Assembly: GCF_936927845.1 (NCBI RefSeq)
Contig: NZ_CAKZHV010000036.1
Span: 1-6,648 of the forward strand
DNA: 6,648 nucleotides
Origin: an uncultured Sphingomonas sp.
GTDB taxonomy: Bacteria > Pseudomonadota > Alphaproteobacteria > Sphingomonadales > Sphingomonadaceae
Direction of reading: 5' to 3'
The notes under the pieces are model-generated. The model did no database searches, was not told the origin of the DNA, and saw only the letters and a program-made list of their open reading frames with translations. The translations under genes were made by a program, and so were the position numbers. Each line of letters opens with the position of its first letter. The stretch's first letter is position 1. This document shows positions 1 to 6,203 of the stretch, in pieces.

Positions 1-40
1 CTTCCTCGATCCAGACTGTCATAGTCGATGGACCACTCAG

Positions 41-75
41 AAGGGGGCAGCTCAGCCTAGCCCTCTTAATTTTTT
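41..75 (+). terminator. Probable intrinsic terminator of an upstream gene
   Basis: Bases 41-48 (AAGGGGGC) can pair with 60-67 (GCCCTCTT) as an 8-bp stem with one G-U pair and an 11-base loop. The stem is followed at once by AA and six T residues (70-75). A GC-rich stem followed by a T run on the + strand is the pattern of a rho-independent terminator for transcription entering from the left. It would separate the operon starting at 158 from whatever lies upstream of the window. Folding was done by eye, with no energy calculated. Confidence 0.55.
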
Positions 76-145
76 GGGTTTTCTGGGTCTAAGTATGGGT
101 CACGTTCGTTGACGAGCGAATCGCCGCGCGTTGCGTCCGGTGAAC

Positions 146-153
146 GGGAGGGG
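146..153 (+). promoter_or_regulatory. Ribosome binding site fixing the start at 158
   Basis: GGGAGGGG contains GGAGG at 147-151, six bases before ATG 158. It is the strongest Shine-Dalgarno match in the leader. It favours ATG 158 over the in-frame TTG at 131, which would place nine extra residues before an otherwise complete signal peptide. Confidence 0.7.
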
Positions 154-157
154 ACTG

Positions 158-1264
158 ATGCGGAAAAGCGGTGTTCTGATCGGGCTCGGTGCCCTCACGA
201 TAGCGCTAGCGGGAGCTGCCTACGCCCAGGTGGGCCGCAGCGCTGCGCTGACGCAGGTGGCGCGCTTCGACCACCAGGTCACCGGCGTCGCCGTCACTGC
301 CGACGGCCGCCGTTTCGTCAACTTTCCGCGCTGGACCGACGACGCACCGATCTCGGTTGCCGAGGTGATGCCCGACGGATCGCTCCGGCCTTATCCCGAC
401 GTCAAGTGGAACAGCTGGCGCAACGCTAGGGCGAACGAAATGCCGGTCGGCGAGCACTTCGTGTGCGTCCAGTCGATCGTTCCCGACGGCCACGGCAATC
501 TCTGGGTGCTCGATCCCGGTGCGCCCGGCAACGAGAAGATCCTGGAGGGCGCACCGAAGCTCGTCCGCATCGACCTAAAGACGAACAAGGTGACCAAGGT
601 CATCGCGGTGCCTGGCGACGTTGCATTGCAGGGCACCTACCTCAACGATATCCGGTTCTCGCCCGATGGCCGGACCGGCTACATCACCGACAGCGGCACG
701 CGCGGCGCAATCATCGTCGTCGACTTGGACGACGGAAAGAGCTTCCGAGCGCTTGATGGCCATCCGTCGACCCAAATCGACAAGAGCGTCACCGTCGCCA
801 TCGAGGGCAAGCCGCTTGTCCGCCCCGATGGGCGGCAGCCTGCGTTCGCGTCCGACGGCATCGCGATCTCGAATGACGGGAAGACGCTCTACTGGCAGGC
901 GCTGACCGGAAAGACGCTCTATTCGATCGCCACCGACAAGCTGCGCCCCGACGTCAGCGAGCGCGACCGCGCCGCCGCGGTGAAGACAGTCGCTACCACT
1001 GCCGTCGCCGACGGCCTGTGGATGAGCAAGGCGGGCACCCTCTACATCACCTCGCCGACCGACTATTCGATCCGGCGGCTCGCCGGGACGTCCACCGAGA
1101 TTGTCCTGACCGACAAACGGCTGCGCTGGCCCGATACGTTCGCCGAAGGGCCTGACGGGACGATCTACGTCACCGCGAGCCACATCCAGGACACGCAGTG
1201 GTTCACGCCGGGCGCGCCGCCGTCGATCCGCACCGAGCTGTTCTCATTCGCTCCGACCCGTTGA
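158..1264 (+). CDS. Secreted major royal jelly/Yellow-family beta-propeller protein
   Basis: The product is 368 residues and looks like a bacterial member of the MRJP/Yellow family (often annotated as L-dopachrome tautomerase-related). Residues 1-23 form a Sec signal peptide: MRKS, a hydrophobic core at about 5-21, then AYA before Q24 as a likely signal peptidase I site, so the protein should be periplasmic or secreted. The mature part shows repeated propeller-blade motifs: GVAVTADGRRFVNFPRW (43-59), VPDGHGNLWVLDPG (108-121), YLNDIRFSPDGRTGYITDSG (161-180), SDGIAISNDGKTLYW (232-246), ADGLWMSKAGTLYITS (284-299) and RWPDTFAEGPDGTIYVTAS (323-341). This spacing fits a six-bladed fold of full family length. 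The blade around 241-255 repeats GKTLY, with aagacgctcta occurring twice 30 bases apart. It is the first gene of the operon; its stop lies eight bases before the next start. Bacterial members have no settled enzymatic role; some Yellow proteins bind or isomerise aromatic amines, and a ligand-binding or lactonase-like role is equally possible. Family assignment is firm, function is open. Confidence 0.85.
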   Translation: MRKSGVLIGLGALTIALAGAAYAQVGRSAALTQVARFDHQVTGVAVTADGRRFVNFPRWTDDAPISVAEVMPDGSLRPYPDVKWNSWRNARANEMPVGEHFVCVQSIVPDGHGNLWVLDPGAPGNEKILEGAPKLVRIDLKTNKVTKVIAVPGDVALQGTYLNDIRFSPDGRTGYITDSGTRGAIIVVDLDDGKSFRALDGHPSTQIDKSVTVAIEGKPLVRPDGRQPAFASDGIAISNDGKTLYWQALTGKTLYSIATDKLRPDVSERDRAAAVKTVATTAVADGLWMSKAGTLYITSPTDYSIRRLAGTSTEIVLTDKRLRWPDTFAEGPDGTIYVTASHIQDTQWFTPGAPPSIRTELFSFAPTR

Positions 1265-1267
1265 GGA
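1263..1267 (+). promoter_or_regulatory. Ribosome binding site overlapping the preceding stop codon
   Basis: GAGGA starts inside the TGA stop of the propeller gene (1262-1264) and sits five bases before ATG 1273. Ribosomes ending the first gene therefore uncover the site for the second, which suggests translational coupling. It also selects ATG 1273 over upstream in-frame alternatives. Confidence 0.6.
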
Positions 1268-1272
1268 CCGCC

Positions 1273-2355
1273 ATGACCTACCTGCGCTACCGTGACGACA
1301 TCGAGACGCTCGAACCCGACGAGCAGGAAACAATCGACGGGATCATCCAGGGCATGACGCAGCAGAGCGAGGTGGTCGAGAAGCGCGAGCAGCACGCCGT
1401 CCGGGCCAGCCATGCTAAAAGCTCGGCGTGCGTCGTCGGCACGCTGACGATCGCCGACGACCTTCCGCCGGAGCTGGCGCAGGGGTTGTTCGCCGAGCCG
1501 GGCACCTACGAAGTCGCGATCCGCTTTGCGCAGGGGCCGGGCGAGACGCTGGGCGATCGCGTGTCGACACACCGCGGCATGGCGATCAAGGTGTTCGGCG
1601 TCGAGGGCGAAAAGCTGCCGGGCCACGATGCGCCTACGCAGGATTTCGTCCTTGCCACGGGACGGACGTTCCCGTCCGGCACGGCGAGTGGCTTCCTGAG
1701 CGACGCGAAGAAGATTGGTGCCGCCACGCCCATGCCCGAGGGCGTGAAGAGCGCGGTGTCGTCGATGGCGCGCAACTTCAACAAGGTGCTGGGCCTGTTC
1801 GACACCGCCTATGCCAAGGCGGATTTCTTCGGCCATCCGTTCAGCCACCCGATCGGCGACGACTATTTCAGTCAGGCACCGGTGCGCTACGGCGACTATG
1901 TCGCAAAGCTCGGTGCCGTGACGGCATCGCAGGCCCAGGATGCGCTCGCCGAGTGGCAACTCGATCCGCACGGGGACGAGGACGGGTTTCGTCATGCGGC
2001 GATCGAGTATTTCCGTGACCAAGAAGCGGTGTTTGAGCTGAAGGTGCAGCTCTGGGCGAACGCGGAGACGCAGCCGATCGAGGACGCCTCGGTCGAGTGG
2101 CCGTCACAGGACAGCCAGTACCGCACCGTCGCCACGGTCCGCATCCCTGCGCAGGAGGCGTATAGCCCGGCGCGCGTGCGCTACTTCGACGAGGTGATGA
2201 CCTTTCGTCCCGCGCATAGCCTGGCCGCGCATCGGCCGCTCGGATCGGTGATGAGGGCGCGGCTGCAGGTGTATCGTGCGCTGTCCGCCTTTCGCCACCG
2301 CGAGAACGGGGTCGCCGAAGAAAACACCGCCGACATCGCCGCCATCCCGGCCTAA
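1273..2355 (+). CDS. Catalase-like haem protein (y4iL-like group)
   Basis: The product is 360 residues, shorter than the roughly 480 or more of a monofunctional catalase, as is usual for the catalase-like y4iL group. The distal haem side is recognisable: R44-ASHAKS with H47 in the place of the catalytic histidine, then GTLTI (56-60), the core strand YEVAIRFAQG (79-88), and RGMAIKVFGVEGEKLPG (101-117), which matches the catalase RGfAvKFyt-eGn region. TQDFVLATG (122-130) replaces the usual asparagine-containing FFIRD stretch. The C-terminal part has FRPAHSLAAHRPLGSVMRAR (311-330), the motif typical of this subgroup. The classical proximal R-x-x-x-Y haem-ligand motif is not visible, so true catalase turnover cannot be assumed; peroxidase or peroxygenase-like chemistry is also possible. 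There is no signal peptide, so it is probably cytoplasmic, unlike its secreted neighbour. It lies between the propeller gene and the Mo-hydroxylase genes, and removing peroxide made by that enzyme is an attractive inferred role. Confidence 0.85.
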   Translation: MTYLRYRDDIETLEPDEQETIDGIIQGMTQQSEVVEKREQHAVRASHAKSSACVVGTLTIADDLPPELAQGLFAEPGTYEVAIRFAQGPGETLGDRVSTHRGMAIKVFGVEGEKLPGHDAPTQDFVLATGRTFPSGTASGFLSDAKKIGAATPMPEGVKSAVSSMARNFNKVLGLFDTAYAKADFFGHPFSHPIGDDYFSQAPVRYGDYVAKLGAVTASQAQDALAEWQLDPHGDEDGFRHAAIEYFRDQEAVFELKVQLWANAETQPIEDASVEWPSQDSQYRTVATVRIPAQEAYSPARVRYFDEVMTFRPAHSLAAHRPLGSVMRARLQVYRALSAFRHRENGVAEENTADIAAIPA

Positions 2356-2364
2356 CGCAAAACA

Positions 2365-2370
2365 TGAAGG
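2365..2370 (+). promoter_or_regulatory. Weak ribosome binding site deciding between two starts
   Basis: TGAAGG ends eight bases before ATG 2379. It overlaps the other in-frame ATG at 2364, which itself is preceded only by the A/C-rich taacgcaaaac and no purine-rich site. This makes 2379 the better start, though the match (AAGG) is modest and 2364 is not excluded. Confidence 0.4.
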
Positions 2371-2378
2371 CGCCGATC

Positions 2379-2891
2379 ATGCCGACAGCCGTCAACTCCG
2401 CCACATACGCTGCCGTGCCGATCGGCACGGTGGAAACCACGCTGACGATCAACGGTGAGACGCGCACCCGCGCGATCGAGCCCTGGACGACGTTGCTCGA
2501 CCTGCTGCGAGAAGGCGAGGATCTGATCGGCACCAAAAAGGGCTGCGACCACGGTCAGTGCGGCGCATGCACCGTGCTGGTCGAAGGGCGCCGCATCAAC
2601 TCGTGCCTCTCGCTGGCGGTGACGCTGGACGGGGCGGACATCACGACGATCGAGGGGCTAGGCCAGCCGGGCGACCTCCATCCGCTGCAATCCGCCTTCT
2701 GCGACCATGACGCGTTCCAGTGCGGCTATTGCACGCCTGGCCAGATTTGCTCGGCGCAGGGCCTGATCAACGAGGGCAAGGCCAGGACTCGGGACGAAGT
2801 TCGCGAGCTGATGAGCGGCAATTTGTGCCGGTGCGGCGCCTATTCGAACATCATCGATGCGGTGCTCGACGTGATCGGAGAGCAGGCATGA
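2379..2891 (+). CDS. paoA: Aldehyde oxidoreductase [2Fe-2S] subunit, PaoA-like
   Basis: This is the electron-transfer subunit of a molybdenum hydroxylase of the xanthine dehydrogenase family, 170 residues from this start (175 from ATG 2364). The N-terminal plant-ferredoxin-like domain (about 20-95) has cluster ligands C56, C61, C64 and C76 within GTKKGCDHGQCGACTVLV and RINSC. The helical C-terminal domain (about 97-165) has C115 and C118 in QCGYCTPGQ, and C150 and C152 in LCRCGAYSNI. All eight cysteines for two [2Fe-2S] clusters are present. The sequence is strikingly close to E. coli PaoA in these blocks. It lacks two things found there: the long N-terminal twin-arginine leader and the insertion before the last cysteine pair. 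No leader can be recovered upstream, because the catalase-like gene ends only 8-23 bases before the start. The complex is therefore predicted to stay in the cytoplasm. The stop overlaps the next start as ATGA (2888-2891). Confidence 0.9.
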   Translation: MPTAVNSATYAAVPIGTVETTLTINGETRTRAIEPWTTLLDLLREGEDLIGTKKGCDHGQCGACTVLVEGRRINSCLSLAVTLDGADITTIEGLGQPGDLHPLQSAFCDHDAFQCGYCTPGQICSAQGLINEGKARTRDEVRELMSGNLCRCGAYSNIIDAVLDVIGEQA

Positions 2892-3901
2892 ACCGCTTCG
2901 ACTATGCCCGCCCTGCCAGCGTCGCCGAAGCGGTGCAGGCAGGTGCCGGAGAGCAGGTCCGCTATCTGGCGGGCGGCACCAACCTGATCGACCTGATGAA
3001 GGAGAACGTCGATCGGCCGATGACGGTGATCGACATCAACCGCCTGCCGCTGGACGCGATCGAGGAGCTGGACGGCGGTGGACTGCGGCTGGGCGCGCTC
3101 GTGCCGAACGCGGATACGGCCTGGGACGCGCGGGTCGAGCAACGCTATCCCTTGCTGTCCTCCGCGATCCTTGCCGGCGCCAGCCCCCAGTTGCGCAACG
3201 CCGCGACGAATGGCGGCAACCTCAACCAGCGCACGCGCTGCTATTATTTCTATGACGTCGCCACGCCCTGCAACAAGCGCGAGCCGGGCTCCGGCTGCGG
3301 CGCGATCGGCGGGGTCAATCGCATCCACGCCATCCTGGGCGCGAGTGACCAGTGCATCGCCACGCACCCGTCAGACATGTGCGTGGCGCTGGTGGTGCTC
3401 GACGCGACCGTCCAGGTGACCGGTCCGGACGGCGACCGAGCGATCCCGATTGCCGATTATCATCGGCTGCCCGGCGACGAGCCGTGGCGCGACAATACAC
3501 TGAAGCCCGGCGAATTGGTGACCGGCATCGACCTGCCGGCCGAGGACTTCACGCAGAACTACACCTATCTGAAGCTGCGCGATCGCCTGTCCTACGCCTT
3601 CGCCTTGGTCTCGGTTGCCGTCGCGATGCAGGTCGAAGGCGGTACGATCGCTGAGGCGCGGGTGGCGCTCGGCGGCGTCGCGCACAAGCCTTGGCGCAGC
3701 ACGGAAGCCGAGAAGCTGCTGAAGGGCCAGCAGCCGTCGCCGCAGGCGTTCGCCGCTTTCGCTGACGCCCTGCTCGCCGGAGCGGTCGGCCAGGGCGAGA
3801 ACGACTTCAAGATCCCGCTCGCCCGCAAGGCGATCGTTCGCGCACTGAAGCAGGCCGCCGAGGCCACCCCGCAATCGCAGACCGACAAGCGCGTCGCGTA
3901 A
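2888..3901 (+). CDS. paoB: Aldehyde oxidoreductase FAD subunit with [4Fe-4S] insertion, PaoB-like
   Basis: The 337-residue product is the flavin subunit that passes electrons from the iron-sulfur clusters to the final acceptor. The N-terminal FAD-binding domain (about 1-220) shows YLAGGTNLIDLMK (26-38), the pyrophosphate-binding loop, and the second FAD loop ATNGGNLNQ (106-114). Directly after it comes a cysteine-bearing stretch with C118, C128, C137 and C156 (CYYFYD, PCNK, GSGCGA, DQCIATHPSD). This corresponds to the insertion that binds an extra [4Fe-4S] cluster in E. coli PaoB and in 4-hydroxybenzoyl-CoA reductase-type flavin subunits. The CO-dehydrogenase flavoprotein C-terminal domain covers about 225-325 (YLKLRDRLSYAFALVSVAVA, RVALGGVAHKPWR). 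Length is slightly above that of E. coli PaoB. The start is ATG 2888, overlapping the previous stop, with GGAG at 2877-2880 seven bases upstream. The overlap implies coupled translation and fixed subunit stoichiometry. Confidence 0.92.
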   Translation: MNRFDYARPASVAEAVQAGAGEQVRYLAGGTNLIDLMKENVDRPMTVIDINRLPLDAIEELDGGGLRLGALVPNADTAWDARVEQRYPLLSSAILAGASPQLRNAATNGGNLNQRTRCYYFYDVATPCNKREPGSGCGAIGGVNRIHAILGASDQCIATHPSDMCVALVVLDATVQVTGPDGDRAIPIADYHRLPGDEPWRDNTLKPGELVTGIDLPAEDFTQNYTYLKLRDRLSYAFALVSVAVAMQVEGGTIAEARVALGGVAHKPWRSTEAEKLLKGQQPSPQAFAAFADALLAGAVGQGENDFKIPLARKAIVRALKQAAEATPQSQTDKRVA

Positions 3902-3904
3902 GGA
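3899..3904 (+). promoter_or_regulatory. Ribosome binding site for the Mo subunit
   Basis: TAAGGA combines the TAA stop of the FAD-subunit gene with an AAGGA Shine-Dalgarno sequence nine bases before ATG 3914. As at the start of the catalase-like gene, stop codon and ribosome site share bases, which favours coupled translation. Confidence 0.5.
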
Positions 3905-3913
3905 ACAGACATC

Positions 3914-6160
3914 ATGGCTACCGCAGCGAAGATCGGGATCGGCAGCGCGATCAACCGTGTCGATGGCGTGGAGAAGGTCACCGGGACGGCGCGCTACGCC
4001 GCCGAGCATCCGGTGGAGAACCTGCTGTACGGCTACATCGTCGAGGCCGCGATCGCCAAAGGGCGGATCGTCAATATCGACGAGGAGGCGGCGCGCGCTG
4101 TCCCCGGCGTAATCGAGGTCATCACGCACCTCAACCGGCCGCACGTCGCCTGGACCGACCACAGCTACCAGGACGAGCTGAAGATTCCCGGCTCGCCGTT
4201 CCGTCCGCTTTACGATGACCGCATCCAGTTCAGCCAGCAGCCGATCGCGCTGGTGATGGCCGAGACGTTCGAGGCAGCGCGCTTCGCCGCCAGCCTGATC
4301 GAGGTCGCCTACGAGGCGGAGGCGCACAATACCGACTTCGAGATTGCGGTGGGCGATAAGTACGTGCCGAAGAAAAAGCGCAGCGGCTACATGGCGCCGA
4401 AAAACCGCGGGGACGCTTCGCAGGCGTTTGCGGACGCCCCGCTCAAGGTGGCCGGCGACTACCGGCTGGCGCCGGAACACCACAATCCCATGGAGATGTT
4501 CGGCTCCACCGTCGAATGGCACGGCGACGGCAGCATCACCGTGTGGGATAAGACCCAAGGTTCGCAGGGGGTGCATGCCTACCTTGCCAGCGTCTTCGGC
4601 TTTTCGAAAAAGAAGGTACGCGTGCTCAACCCCTATGTCGGCGGCGCCTTCGGCTCGGGCCTCCGGCCCCAGCATCAGGTGTTCCTGGCGGTCCTTGCGG
4701 CCAAGAAGCTGGAGCGCTCGGTGCGGGTCACGATGACCCGCAATCAGATGTTCAGCCACGCCTACCGCCCGCAGGCGATCCAGAGCATCGCGCTGGGCGC
4801 GGAGACGACCGGCAAGCTCACCGCGATCCGCAACGAGGCGACCACCTCCACCTCGCGCTACGAGGACAATATGGAGAACGTCGTCACTTGGGGGTTGATG
4901 AACTACGACTGCCCGAACGCCGACGCGGAATACACCGTCGTCCAGATCGATACGGCGACATCGGCGGACATGCGCGCGCCGGGGGCGGCAACCGGCATGA
5001 CGCTGTTCGAGATCGCGATTGACGAGATGGCCTATGTCGCCAAGGTCGATCCGCTCGAGTTCCGGCTCGTCAACTACTCGCCCATCGATGCGATGAATGG
5101 CACGCCCTACACCAGCAAGGCGTTGCGAGAGGCGTTTCGCGAAGGGGCCGAGGCGTTCGGATGGAGCGAGCGCTCGGCCGAGCCGCGCTCGATGCGCGAT
5201 GGCAAGGAGCTGGTCGGCTGGGGCTGCGCGACCGGCATGTGGGACGCGCAATTCTCCAAGACGTCTGCGAGCGCGAAGCTCACGGCCAACGGACATTTGG
5301 AAGTAGCGTGCGCGACGTCGGACATCGGCACCGGCAGCTACACGGTGATGACCTTGGTCGCCGCCGACACGCTTGGCCTGCCGCCCGAGCAGATCACCGC
5401 CAAGCTGGGCGACTCAGACCTGCCGACCGCCCCGGTCGAAGGTGGATCGTGGGGGGCGGCATCAACCGGTGCGGCGGTACAGCTCGCTTGCCAGGCGGTC
5501 GGCAAGAAGCTCCTGAAGGCGGCCGGCAAGATCGCCGGTGAACCGCTGAGCGGAGCGAAGATAGACGACGTGCTGTTCGAGGACGGCTGCATGGTTCTGA
5601 AGGACACGCCGACCGTCCGGGTGCCGTTCGGAGATGCGATGCGTGCCGCTGACCTGACGGCCATCGAAGAGGAAGCAACCGCTGCGCCCGGGTTCGGCGA
5701 CATGTGGAAGGGTCTGCACAAGTCCAAGAACACCCACAGCGCCATCTTCGCGGAAGTAAAGGTCGACGAGGAATTGGGCGTGGTGCGCGTCACTCGCATC
5801 GTCGATGCGGTGGCCGCTGGCCGGATCATCAACCCGAAAACCGCGCGCAGCCAGATCCTCGGCGGCGTAGTGATGGGCATGGGCATGGCGCTCCACGAGG
5901 AGACCTTCTCCGACCACCGGCTAGGTCGCTGGATGAACCACAACTTCGGCGAATACCATGTGCCCGTGCACGCCGACATTCACGATATCCAGGTTATCTT
6001 CGTCGATGAACCCGATTCCGAAGTGACCCCGCTCGGGGTCAAAGGCCTTGGCGAAATAGGCATCGTCGGCACCGCTGCCGCGATTGCTAACGCGATCTAT
6101 CACGCGACCGGTAAGCGGGTGCGGTCCCTGCCGATCACGATCGATAAGATCCTGGATTGA
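3914..6160 (+). CDS. paoC: Aldehyde oxidoreductase molybdenum-cofactor subunit, PaoC-like
   Basis: The 748-residue catalytic subunit should hydroxylate aldehydes to carboxylic acids at a molybdenum centre, probably with molybdopterin cytosine dinucleotide as in PaoC. The a/b-hammerhead domain (about 20-135) begins with KVTGTARYAAE and GYIVEAAIAKGRI, close to the same region of E. coli PaoC. The first cofactor domain contains NPYVGGAFGSGLRPQHQ (239-255) and DMRAPGAATG (352-361), whose R354 matches the conserved arginine of the RxPG loop. The second contains TSDIGTGSYTV, GGSWGAAST, NPKTARSQILGG and NHNFGEYHVPVHADI. The catalytic glutamate is E714 in KGLGEIG, followed by NAIYHATGKRVRSLPIT. All main landmarks are intact and the length is ordinary. 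One departure is GGAFGSG where PaoC and xanthine dehydrogenase have GGGFGGK. No Tat or Sec leader is present, which is normal for this subunit; export in E. coli depends on PaoA. The substrate cannot be read from the sequence: aromatic aldehydes are the best guess from PaoC, but other aldehydes or N-heterocycles remain possible. Confidence 0.93.
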   Translation: MATAAKIGIGSAINRVDGVEKVTGTARYAAEHPVENLLYGYIVEAAIAKGRIVNIDEEAARAVPGVIEVITHLNRPHVAWTDHSYQDELKIPGSPFRPLYDDRIQFSQQPIALVMAETFEAARFAASLIEVAYEAEAHNTDFEIAVGDKYVPKKKRSGYMAPKNRGDASQAFADAPLKVAGDYRLAPEHHNPMEMFGSTVEWHGDGSITVWDKTQGSQGVHAYLASVFGFSKKKVRVLNPYVGGAFGSGLRPQHQVFLAVLAAKKLERSVRVTMTRNQMFSHAYRPQAIQSIALGAETTGKLTAIRNEATTSTSRYEDNMENVVTWGLMNYDCPNADAEYTVVQIDTATSADMRAPGAATGMTLFEIAIDEMAYVAKVDPLEFRLVNYSPIDAMNGTPYTSKALREAFREGAEAFGWSERSAEPRSMRDGKELVGWGCATGMWDAQFSKTSASAKLTANGHLEVACATSDIGTGSYTVMTLVAADTLGLPPEQITAKLGDSDLPTAPVEGGSWGAASTGAAVQLACQAVGKKLLKAAGKIAGEPLSGAKIDDVLFEDGCMVLKDTPTVRVPFGDAMRAADLTAIEEEATAAPGFGDMWKGLHKSKNTHSAIFAEVKVDEELGVVRVTRIVDAVAAGRIINPKTARSQILGGVVMGMGMALHEETFSDHRLGRWMNHNFGEYHVPVHADIHDIQVIFVDEPDSEVTPLGVKGLGEIGIVGTAAAIANAIYHATGKRVRSLPITIDKILD

Positions 6161-6203
6161 TTAGCCGATGTGAGCATCCGCCGTGCCGGGTCTATAGCCG
6201 GTC

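Noticed and set aside
68..96. Possible sigma-70 promoter using TAAGTAT (90-96) as -10
   Set aside because: No acceptable -35 hexamer is found 16-18 bases upstream (only taattt/aatttt), so the call would rest on one weak box in an AT-rich patch.
109..137. TTGACG at 109-114 as a -35 box
   Set aside because: The region 17 bases downstream is GC-rich (ttgcgt) and gives no -10-like hexamer.
881..922. Direct repeat aagacgctcta, two copies 30 bases apart
   Set aside because: It encodes the repeated GKTLY of a beta-propeller blade and is explained by the protein fold, not by a DNA element.
1165..2022. - strand open frame of 285 codons opposite the catalase-like gene
   Set aside because: It has the same arginine-rich, motif-free character and overlaps a well-supported gene in full.
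3371..5296. Long - strand open frame of 641 codons opposite the FAD and Mo subunit genes
   Set aside because: It lies fully antisense to two genes with clear family motifs. Its translation is rich in R, G, A and D with no recognisable domain, as expected from antisense frames in GC-rich DNA with few stop codons.
6161..6203. Hairpins in the gap between the convergent genes, such as GATG-tgag-CATC and CCGG-gtctatag-CCGG
   Set aside because: The stems are only four base pairs and have no T run on either strand, so I cannot call a terminator here.
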